Part shown: positions 52,689 through 59,469 of the stretch, one piece after another
How positions within the stretch are numbered: the first letter of the stretch is position 1
Layout: each line of letters begins with the position of its first letter
NCBI RefSeq assembly: GCF_041435115.1
Contig: NZ_CP108046.1
Location: 9,300,001 to 9,364,000 of the forward strand
Direction: 5' to 3'
Source of the DNA: Streptomyces sp. NBC_00289
Lineage (GTDB): Bacteria; Actinomycetota; Actinomycetes; Streptomycetales; Streptomycetaceae
DNA length: 64,000 nt
The notes under the pieces: generated by a model
Databases searched by the model: none
What the model was told of the DNA's origin: nothing
The model's input: the letters and a program-made list of their open reading frames with translations, nothing else
Translations under genes and position numbers: made by a program

Positions 52689-54368
52689 TCAGGCGGACGC
52701 CTCGGCGCGGATGTGGCGCAGGCGGTGCATGACCTCGTTGGCGCCCCGGCCGAAGTAGTCGTGCAGGAGCCGGTATTCGGCGTACAGCCGGTCGTAGGCG
52801 GCGGCCCGTTCGGGATCGGGCTGGTAGGCCCCGCGGTGGCCGCTGCCCATGGTCTGGGCGGCGGCCCGGATGTCGGGGTACGCGCCGGCGGCGACGGCGG
52901 CGTGCATGGCGGCGCCGAGGGCCGGCCCCTGGGCGGAGCCGATGACGCCGAGGGGGCGGCGGGTGACGTCGGCGTAGATCTGCATCAACAGCGCGTTCTT
53001 CGTCAGACCGCCCGCGACGATCAGTTCCTTGACCGGCACCCCGGCCGTCTCGAACGCCTCGATGATGGTGCGGGTGCCGAAGGCGGTCGCCTCCAGCAGG
53101 GCGCGGTAAACGTCCTCGGGGCGGGTGGCGAGGGTCAGGCCGACCACCAGCCCGCTGAGGTCGTGGTCGACCAGGACGGAACGGTTGCCGCTGTGCCAGT
53201 CCAGCGCGATCAACCCGTGCTCTCCCACCCGCTGTTCGCCGGCGAGGGCGGTGAGGTGTTCGTGGGGGTCGCGGCCCAGGGCCTGGGCCTGCTCGGCGTA
53301 CGAGGAGGGGAAACCGGTGCGGACGAACCAGCCGAAGATGTCGCCCACGCCGCTCTGCCCGGCCTCGTAGCCCCACAGGCCGGACACGATGCCACCGTCG
53401 ACGATCCCGCACATGCCCGGCACGGTCTCGTTGCGGTCGGAGCTCATGATGTGACAGGTGGAGGTGCCCGTGATGACCACCATCCGGCCGGGCTCCACCG
53501 CTCCAGCGGCGGGCGCGGTGACATGTGCGTCGATGTTGCCGACGCACACCGTGATGCCCTCCGGCAGCCCCGTCCAGGCGGCTGCTTCTGCCGTCAACGC
53601 CCCTGCTCTGTCACCGAGTTGGGCGATGGGATGATCCAGCTTGTCGGTCACGAAGTCCGCGAAGCCGGGGTTCAGTGCCGTCAGGTAGTCGCGGGAGGGG
53701 TAGGCGCCGTCCTGGAACTGGCCCTTGTATCCGGCGGTGCAGGCGTTGCGCACGTACGTCCCGCACAGCTGCCACACGATCCAGTCCGCGACCTCCACCC
53801 ACCGCTCCGTGCGGCCGTAGACCTCCGGATCCTCCTCCAGCACCTGCAGGGCCTTGGCGAACTCCCACTCCGAGGAGATCCGTCCGCCGTACCGCCGCAG
53901 CCACCCCTCCTTCCGCTCCTCGGCCAGCGCCGTGATCCGTTCGGCCTGTGCCTGGGCCGCGTGGTGCCGCCACAGCTTGACGTAGGCGTGCGGGCGGTCG
54001 GTCAGGTCCGGCAGTTCGCACAGCGGCGTGCCGTCGTCGAGCACGGGGAGGACCGTGCACGCGGTGAAGTCCGTCCCGATGGCGATGACTTGCTCCGGCC
54101 GGACCCCCGAGCGGCCAAGGGCCTCGGGCACGGCGTGGCGCAGGACGTCGATGTAGTCGGAGGGGACTTGCAGGGCCCAGTCGGGCGGCAGCCGGGTGCC
54201 GTCGGGCAGTTCGCGGTCCAGGACCGCGTGGGCGTACGGGTGCTCCGCCGTACCCAGCTCCGCCCCGTCGCGGACGCGGACCACGACGGCCCGCCCGGAC
54301 AGCGTGCCGAAGTCGACTCCCACGACGCAGGGTTCGAGGTTCGCGCGGTCATCGTGCGGTCTGGTCAC
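52689..54368 (-). CDS. araB: L-ribulokinase
   Basis: A 559-residue FGGY kinase from GTG 54368. The N-terminal VVGVDFGTLSGRAVVVR (phosphate 1), IGTDFTACTVLPV, KLWRHHAAQAQAERI (AraB-specific sugar-site region), GTSTCHIM and the C-terminal ELIVAGGLTKNALLMQIYAD match L-ribulokinase. It phosphorylates L-ribulose to L-ribulose 5-phosphate in arabinose use. The partner genes araA (isomerase) and araD (epimerase) are not next to it: one side is the PP2C gene and the other is gene debris. The upstream region has a TCGATACA-type site. The enzyme fits with use of arabinose removed from arabinogalactan. Confidence 0.93.
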   Translation of the reverse strand: MTRPHDDRANLEPCVVGVDFGTLSGRAVVVRVRDGAELGTAEHPYAHAVLDRELPDGTRLPPDWALQVPSDYIDVLRHAVPEALGRSGVRPEQVIAIGTDFTACTVLPVLDDGTPLCELPDLTDRPHAYVKLWRHHAAQAQAERITALAEERKEGWLRRYGGRISSEWEFAKALQVLEEDPEVYGRTERWVEVADWIVWQLCGTYVRNACTAGYKGQFQDGAYPSRDYLTALNPGFADFVTDKLDHPIAQLGDRAGALTAEAAAWTGLPEGITVCVGNIDAHVTAPAAGAVEPGRMVVITGTSTCHIMSSDRNETVPGMCGIVDGGIVSGLWGYEAGQSGVGDIFGWFVRTGFPSSYAEQAQALGRDPHEHLTALAGEQRVGEHGLIALDWHSGNRSVLVDHDLSGLVVGLTLATRPEDVYRALLEATAFGTRTIIEAFETAGVPVKELIVAGGLTKNALLMQIYADVTRRPLGVIGSAQGPALGAAMHAAVAAGAYPDIRAAAQTMGSGHRGAYQPDPERAAAYDRLYAEYRLLHDYFGRGANEVMHRLRHIRAEASA

Positions 54369-54445
54369 AACCGGGTCGCCTTTCTGGTGGGGATGCGTGC
54401 CGACTCGAACACATCGTGCAGGGCCCCCGGCATGCTTCGGGCATA

Positions 54446-54468
54446 TCGTTCAGCGTTCGATACAACGA
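54446..54468. promoter_or_regulatory. Candidate operator upstream of araB
   Basis: The sequence TCGTT-N13-AACGA (54446-54468) brackets a smaller palindrome CGTT-CGATAC-AACG (54454-54467) about 80-90 bp upstream of the araB start. On the minus strand it reads TTGTATCGAACG, which shares TGTATCGA with the operator upstream of the GH97 gene (GTGTATCGACG). Confidence 0.5.
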
Positions 54469-54503
54469 ATGAGAGAGGGATGGGTTCCGGGCCGGCGAGA
54501 CGG

Positions 54504-54545
54504 GCCGGGTCCGGGAGACGCGGGGAGGAGGCTCCCGGACCCGGC
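54504..54545 (-). terminator. Terminator between the CBM relic and araB
   Basis: A perfect 14-bp stem (GCCGGGTCCGGGAG / CTCCCGGACCCGGC) with a 14-base loop, 15 bp past the stop of the CBM relic on the minus strand. It probably once ended the gene to which the carbohydrate-binding module belonged. Confidence 0.8.
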
Positions 54546-54559
54546 TCGGGACGCGGTCG

Positions 54560-54930
54560 CTAGCCGGTCACGGGAGCCACGGTGAGGCGGCCGACGTTGG
54601 GCGCGTACGCCGTGGAGTTGGCGAAGGTGGCCGTAGGCGATCGTCCGGGGAGAGCCGCCGTCGACGGTGAGGGTCTGGGTCGCCGGTCCACCGGACTGGT
54701 TGCCGTAGAACACGTCGATGTCGTACGTGCCGGTGCTCGGGACGGCGACGGTGAAGGCGGCCTGGCTGTCCGCCTTGTTCAGGCTGCCGAACGTCCTTGG
54801 TGCCCGAGGTCGCGTAGCCGTAGGGGTTGGAGACCGTGCCCCTGGGTGTAGACCGTGCCACTGGTGAGGGCGGCGTTCTCAGCCTCGTACGTCGCGGACC
54901 AGGGGACGTCGCGGTGGGCGAGCCGGTGCC
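54560..54930 (-). pseudogene. Frameshifted carbohydrate-binding module (C-terminal relic of a glycosidase)
   Basis: On the minus strand, successive pieces of one CBM6/CBM35-like module lie in different frames: WSATYEAENAALTSGTVYTQ, then GTVSNPYGYATSGTKD, then FGSLNKADSQAAFTVAVPST with GTYDIDVFYGNQSGGPATQT, and last NVGRLTVAPVTG before the stop at 54560. At least three frameshifts separate them. The catalytic domain that such a module would follow is missing: the sequence beyond 54930 belongs to a fragment on the opposite strand. Confidence 0.8.
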
Positions 54931-54934
54931 CGCG

Positions 54935-55275
54935 GGGGCGCGGCCGCCACCGCCGCGGCCCCCGAGCAGGCCGCTGTCCGGGCCTACCCCCAGCCGGACT
55001 TCAGCCCGGACGCGATCGCCTTCACCCTCACCGGCGCGATGACGGGCCGTATACACCTGTCGGGGTTCCTCGACCGCATGACCCCGGAGCAGTTCGAACT
55101 GGTCCGCTCGGGCATCTCGGTCTACAAGGACATCCGCTCGCAGATCGCCGACAGCCTTCCCTTCTGGCCGCTCGGGCTTCCCTCCTGGGAGGACACCTGG
55201 ATCGCCTCCGGCCGGCGCGGTCATGACGCCACCTGGCTCGCACTGTGGCTACGGGCGCCGATCGTCGCCGAGCCG
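54935..55275 (+). pseudogene. C-terminal fragment of an alpha-galactosidase-like hydrolase
   Basis: A plus-strand frame encodes QAAVRAYPQPDFSPDAIAFT, GRIHLSGFLDRMTPEQFELV and PFWPLGLPSWEDTWIASG. This is the late part of a GH36-type alpha-galactosidase catalytic region, including the SG-h-x-R and PFWPLGLP blocks. There is no N-terminal half, and after about 55275 the frame leaves the family and runs into a short direct repeat (GCGGCGCATTC-N-CGAGGCG, two copies about 30 bp apart). It lies head-on to the CBM relic, so the two may be halves of a rearranged locus. Confidence 0.7.
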
Positions 55276-55354
55276 GAGACAGCGGCGCATTCACGAGGCG
55301 ATGAGGGAGCGGCGCATTCGCGAGGCGTGTGCGAAGGGGATTCTCCGTACACGT

Positions 55355-55380
55355 CTGCAGCCCCGGTCGGTGATGTACCG
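55355..55380. repeat. Left half of a hairpin split by the IS, with target duplication
   Basis: CTGCAGCCCCGG (55355-55366) is one arm of a hairpin whose other arm, CCGGGGCTGCAG, is at 57166-57177, on the other side of the IS1182-type element. The 13-bp sequence CGGTGATGTACCG (55368-55380) between arm and element is repeated at the right end (57152-57164) and is the target duplication. Confidence 0.85.
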
Positions 55381-57151
55381 GACGCTGTTGGTAAATCCGC
55401 CCCGCTGGATCTCATCCGGCGGGGCGGAGTGCTGCGAAGGGTGAGACGCGGGTGCGGGCGAGGGGTCTGCCGGTGAGCCAGGCATCGATGCGGGCGAGGT
55501 TGATGGCGGCGCCGGTGAAGTGGTGTTGCAGTCGGGTCTTTGCGAGACCGCGGTAGCGGGATCTGCGCAGGCCGAAGGCTTGGACGCCTTGGGAGATGCT
55601 GCCCTCGACGCCGGCGCGGTGTCCGTAGCGGCGGCGCCAGTGGTCGGTGTCCTGCTCGGTGCGGGCCTGCTGAAGAATCTCGTGCTCGGCTTTCGGCCGC
55701 AGGGTCAGGTTGCGGCCGGTTCCGGCGTTGGTGCAGGACGTTCGCAGTTCGCAGGGGCCGCAGTGCCGTTCGGCGAAGCGGACGCGGGTGACCGGGGTGC
55801 CTCGGTGGCTGCGGGTGTCTCGCCACGAAACGCTGATGTGGCCACCAGGACAGACGGCGTGGCGCTGGTCCCAGTCGATGGTGAAGCGGGTGCTGTCGAA
55901 GAAGCCGCCGGTCACCTGGTGCCGGTTGGTGTTCTTCCCCACCGGTCCGACGAGGTCGATGCTGTGATCGCGGCGGGCGTGGTGGATCTGCTCGGCATCC
56001 ACGTATCCGGCGTCCACCAGGTGTTCGTCCGGCACCAGTCCGCGTTCAGCCAGGGCGGTGTGGATGTCCTCCAGCACCGCGCCGTCGGTCACTGGTGCCG
56101 GGGTGGTGTGGATGTGGGTGATCAGGTGCGGGGCGTCGGGCTCGCAGGTCTCGCTGAGATGAACCTTGTATCCGGACCAGCCCAGATCCCGCTTCGCCCC
56201 GGTCCTGGCCTCGGGCTCGTGCGGGGTGCGTAAGCGGATCAGACCGGGCGGGGTGTTCTTCGGCTCCCGCCAGCGCACGGCCCCCTCGGCCTGGTGGAAC
56301 TGCTGCACCCAGGTCTGACGCAGGAACTCCACCGCGGGCAGATGCCGCAGGCCGGGCGGTGCCGACGCCGACCAGGCGGCTTGGAGCAGCACCATGCCGT
56401 CGGCCCCGCACTGGTCGCCGTGCTCGACGCGGGCGGCCCACCGGGAGGGGAAACGGCTGTCCTCCGGCCGGGCCGAGTACCGGTCGAACCACTCCGGCGC
56501 CGCCACGGTCACCAGCCAGTCCCCGGCCGCCTCGGCGATCTGGTTCAGTGCCGTGCGCAGCGTCTCGACCACGAACTCCAGCCGGCTCAGGTCCCTGGTC
56601 ACGGCCAGTACATGAGTGGCGTCCGTGCGCTGCCGCTTGCCCGCCGTGACCAGCCCCGCTTCCCCGGCGGCGGTCAGTACCGCGTCGAACACCGCCCGGC
56701 CCGCATCCGACTCGGCTAGCCGGGCCCGGAACTCACTGAGCACGGAGAAGTCGAACCCCGTGTCGGCCAGCTCCAGCGACAGGGCGTACTTCCAGTCCAG
56801 ACGCGAGCGCACCGCGTGCGCGGCCTGCCGGTCGGTCAGCCCCTCCGCGAACTGCAACACCGACACCAGCGCCAGCCGGGCCGGTGACACCGCCGGACGC
56901 CCTCGCACCGGGAACAGCTCCTCGAAATCGACGTCGGCGAAGACCGGCCCGAGCGCATCCCGTACCCGCATCACCAGACAGCCCTTCGGGAACACCGCAC
57001 GCGCCAACCGCACGGTCTCCTCAGGGATCTCCGCCAACTCCACCCCACGCAACGACACGAACCCACCCCAGAAACACGACGACGGCCTGCACAACCCCAA
57101 CGGGGTCACACAGGCCGTCGTCACGCAAACCCCGGATTTACCAACAGCGTC
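55381..57151 (-). mobile_element. IS1182-family insertion sequence
   Basis: A 1771-bp element with perfect 19-bp terminal inverted repeats (GACGCTGTTGGTAAATCCG at 55381-55399, its complement at 57133-57151) and a 13-bp target duplication (CGGTGATGTACCG). It has one intact transposase gene on the minus strand. The duplication is itself a small palindrome and was the loop and inner stem of a GC-rich hairpin before insertion. Confidence 0.92.
55412..57058 (-). CDS. IS1182-family transposase
   Basis: A transposase of 548 residues. GTG 57058 is the likely start; other starts upstream are possible. The N-terminal part (VRDALGPVFADVDFEELFPV, RGRPAVSPARLALVSVLQFA, GLTDRQAAHAVRSRLDWKYA) is the DUF772 region of IS1182/IS5-like transposases. 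The catalytic part holds Asp in RTDATHVLAV, Asp in DAGYVDAEQI and Glu in AGVEGSISQG (C-terminal YRG motif in RSRYRGLAKTRLQH). A zinc-ribbon-like Cys cluster (CGPCELRTSC) is inserted before the last block. The frame is uninterrupted. Confidence 0.93.
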   Translation of the reverse strand: MSLRGVELAEIPEETVRLARAVFPKGCLVMRVRDALGPVFADVDFEELFPVRGRPAVSPARLALVSVLQFAEGLTDRQAAHAVRSRLDWKYALSLELADTGFDFSVLSEFRARLAESDAGRAVFDAVLTAAGEAGLVTAGKRQRTDATHVLAVTRDLSRLEFVVETLRTALNQIAEAAGDWLVTVAAPEWFDRYSARPEDSRFPSRWAARVEHGDQCGADGMVLLQAAWSASAPPGLRHLPAVEFLRQTWVQQFHQAEGAVRWREPKNTPPGLIRLRTPHEPEARTGAKRDLGWSGYKVHLSETCEPDAPHLITHIHTTPAPVTDGAVLEDIHTALAERGLVPDEHLVDAGYVDAEQIHHARRDHSIDLVGPVGKNTNRHQVTGGFFDSTRFTIDWDQRHAVCPGGHISVSWRDTRSHRGTPVTRVRFAERHCGPCELRTSCTNAGTGRNLTLRPKAEHEILQQARTEQDTDHWRRRYGHRAGVEGSISQGVQAFGLRRSRYRGLAKTRLQHHFTGAAINLARIDAWLTGRPLARTRVSPFAALRPAG

Positions 57152-57177
57152 CGGTGATGTACCGGCCGGGGCTGCAG
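57152..57177. repeat. Right half of the split hairpin, with target duplication
   Basis: The second copy of the 13-bp target duplication (57152-57164) is followed by CCGGGGCTGCAG (57166-57177), the complement of the left arm. Without the element, the arms would be separated by a 15-base insert whose CGGT and ACCG ends pair as well. Confidence 0.85.
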
Positions 57178-57270
57178 GCGATGGGGGTGTTCATGAGGGG
57201 CGGTCGTCCGTGGGGCGTGAGGCTCTGTGGAGCTTCAGTCGGACGATCGTCCCCGCACGTGAGGGGCGAG

Positions 57271-57285
57271 CCCCGGTTCCCGGGG
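57271..57285 (-). terminator. Short terminator hairpin after the GH30 gene
   Basis: CCCCGG-TTC-CCGGGG, a perfect six-bp GC stem with a three-base loop, lies 13 bp past the stop of the GH30 gene on the minus strand. Confidence 0.55.
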
Positions 57286-57297
57286 TTGTGGACGGAG

Positions 57298-59340
57298 CTA
57301 GTCCTTCGCCGTCGTGCTGGTCACGTCGGTGACCGTCCAGCGTTGGTTGGAGCCGGAGTTGGGCTGCCACGTGGTGACGGCGGCCCCCTCGTTCGTGGCC
57401 TGGCCGCCGACCTCCAGGACGCGTCCGGTGGCCTTGTTCACCAGCGTCCACGTGCCGTCACCGGTGGTCGACATGATCCACTCGGTGGCGGCGTCGCGCT
57501 TGCCGGTGTCGGGTTCCACCACGGGCACGTTGTCGCGGACGGCGAGGCGCTTGCCCTCCGCCGGGTTGCTGAAGACGTACCGCTGGCGGGCGCCGGTCTC
57601 GCCGTACCGGGCGTCGAGCTGCCACTGCTGCGCGGTGCCGCCGTTGCCCGTACCGATGGCCAGGCTGGTGCCGTTGGCCGAGACGGTGACCGCCTTGCCA
57701 CTCTGCACGCCGGTCAGCGTGTAGGTGTGGCCCCTGCGGATCAGCGGGGCGTCCTTCGCGACACCGGAGACACCCTTGATGGTGAAGGAGGTCACCGACT
57801 GGGCGGGCACCGTGAACGTGGCCTCGCGGCCGCTGACCTTGATCGGCGCCTGCTTCCGCAGCTTGCCATCGGCGCTGGTGACGACCGGGGTCACGGTCGC
57901 CTTCCGGTCGACGGTGCCGAACTTGGACAGGTCGACGGTGACCGTGCGGGCCTCGGTGGTGCTGTTGACGTGGACGAGCGAGGCGCCCTTGCCGTTCGCG
58001 GTCACCGCGGCGGCGCTGGAGGTGTCGTTCGTCTTGATCAGCTTGTCGCCGGGCTTGATGAAGTGCGTGAAGTTGCGCGCGGTGTCGAACTTGGTGTTCG
58101 TGTAGACGGGGCAGGACTCAAGGGTGTCCTCGGAGGTGCAGCTGAACGGGAGCTGGATGCTGCCCCAGTTGCCGCCCTTCGCGGACTCGCCGCCCGGCTT
58201 CATGTTGTCGTAGTCCTCGACCGGCTGCCAGAACACCCAGGCCTTGGGCTCCAGTTCCCGCAGGTCGTTGACCATCTGCTGGGCGAGCCCGAGGCCCGGC
58301 CGCATGTCGGTGAAGCTCTGGCCGTCGCCCCAGTCGCCCTCGACCTCGCTCATCCACAGCGGCTTGTCGGCGGCCTTGGCCAGGTCCCGCACGGTGGTGC
58401 GCTGTCCGGTGCCGTAGGTGTGGACGTTCATCTGGTCGACCAGGTCGCGCGAGGCCTGCGAGTAGGAGTTCCAGTTCGTCGAGAAGATCGACGGGTTGGT
58501 CTCGTCCATCGCCGAGATGTCCGACTTGACCTTCGCCTTCTTCAGCGCGGGAGCCAGCGCGGCGAGTACCTTCTGCTGGAGCTCGGGGCCGATGTGGGCG
58601 CCCTCCTGACGACCGCCGACCGGCTCGCCGTCCGCGCCCAGCTTGGTGCCCCAGTAGCCGGTGTTGGGCTCGTTGAACGGGTCGACGGTGTCGACCTTGA
58701 TGCCCTCCGCCTTCTCCAGCCGTTTGGTCGCGCCCGCCATGTAGGCGGCGAAGTCGTCGACCGAGTCGGTCTTCAACTGGTCCTTGTTGGCGTCGAACCC
58801 GCCGGAGACGTAACCGCTCTCGGTCATGAACCACGGCGGGGAGTTGCTGAACGTCTCCCAGTGGGTGATGTCCTTCTTGATGCGGTCCACCCACCAGCGC
58901 TGGTTCGCGTCGGCGTTCTTGTTCCAGTCGGCCGGGTCGTCGGCACTCCACCAGTCGGTGTCCTCGCGGGTGGTGCCCGCGGGCGCCTTCCACCAGCCCT
59001 CGACGGCACCACCGGCGCGCAGGTAGTCGTTCACGTCGGGCGCGTTGCCGCCACCGATGTTGTACCGGGCTATGTTCAGCGCCAGGCCGTCGTCGCCGAA
59101 GAGGAGCTTGGCGAGCTTCTCGCGGATCGCCGGCGGGTAGTCGCCGGTGGCGTTCGCGAACCAGACCAGACTGGTGCCCCAGCCCTCGAACTTCTCCTGC
59201 TTGTACGACGGGTCCGGTGTCACGGTGACGGAGGCGGCGGCCTCGGCCTGTGCGGGGACGCTGAGCAGGGCGGCCCCGGTGGCCAGGGCCGTCAGTGCGG
59301 CGGCCCCGAGGGTCCGTCTGGTGCGGGTGCGGCGTGCCAT
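57298..59340 (-). CDS. Secreted GH30 galactanase with ricin-type binding module
   Basis: A secreted enzyme of 680 residues; ATG 59340 has GGGAG upstream, and the signal peptide ends near AEAAAS. Residues about 40-480 form a GH30 TIM barrel plus side beta-domain: FEGWGTSLVWFANATGDYP, the acid/base Glu224 in DPFNEPNTG, and the nucleophile region MSEVEGDW (Glu332 or Glu334). The sequence resembles subfamily-5 endo-beta-1,6-galactanases of streptomycetes. Residues about 540-680 form a ricin-type (CBM13-like) beta-trefoil with QQWQL and NQRWTV repeats. It would cut the beta-1,6-galactan side chains of plant arabinogalactan-protein; the GH42 enzyme upstream would then cleave the imported oligomers. 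Confidence 0.9.
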   Translation of the reverse strand: MARRTRTRRTLGAAALTALATGAALLSVPAQAEAAASVTVTPDPSYKQEKFEGWGTSLVWFANATGDYPPAIREKLAKLLFGDDGLALNIARYNIGGGNAPDVNDYLRAGGAVEGWWKAPAGTTREDTDWWSADDPADWNKNADANQRWWVDRIKKDITHWETFSNSPPWFMTESGYVSGGFDANKDQLKTDSVDDFAAYMAGATKRLEKAEGIKVDTVDPFNEPNTGYWGTKLGADGEPVGGRQEGAHIGPELQQKVLAALAPALKKAKVKSDISAMDETNPSIFSTNWNSYSQASRDLVDQMNVHTYGTGQRTTVRDLAKAADKPLWMSEVEGDWGDGQSFTDMRPGLGLAQQMVNDLRELEPKAWVFWQPVEDYDNMKPGGESAKGGNWGSIQLPFSCTSEDTLESCPVYTNTKFDTARNFTHFIKPGDKLIKTNDTSSAAAVTANGKGASLVHVNSTTEARTVTVDLSKFGTVDRKATVTPVVTSADGKLRKQAPIKVSGREATFTVPAQSVTSFTIKGVSGVAKDAPLIRRGHTYTLTGVQSGKAVTVSANGTSLAIGTGNGGTAQQWQLDARYGETGARQRYVFSNPAEGKRLAVRDNVPVVEPDTGKRDAATEWIMSTTGDGTWTLVNKATGRVLEVGGQATNEGAAVTTWQPNSGSNQRWTVTDVTSTTAKD

Positions 59341-59374
59341 CGTGTGCTCCCAACTGTGAGGTGGTCGCTGCGAT

Positions 59375-59404
59375 GTCCCCTCCCACCCGGTGACGGGAGG
59401 GGAC
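59375..59404 (-). terminator. Hairpin between the GH42 and GH30 genes
   Basis: GTCCCCTCCC and GGGAGGGGAC form a perfect 10-bp stem with a 10-base loop. It sits between the two genes on the same strand, only about 35 bp before the GH30 start, so it may separate the two messages or act as an mRNA end that protects the upstream part. Confidence 0.65.
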
Positions 59405-59469
59405 GGCCCTCGAACGGCCAGGTGCCGTCCGAGGAGTCGTGCGTGCGGGTGGAGCGTGAAGCGGGTGGT

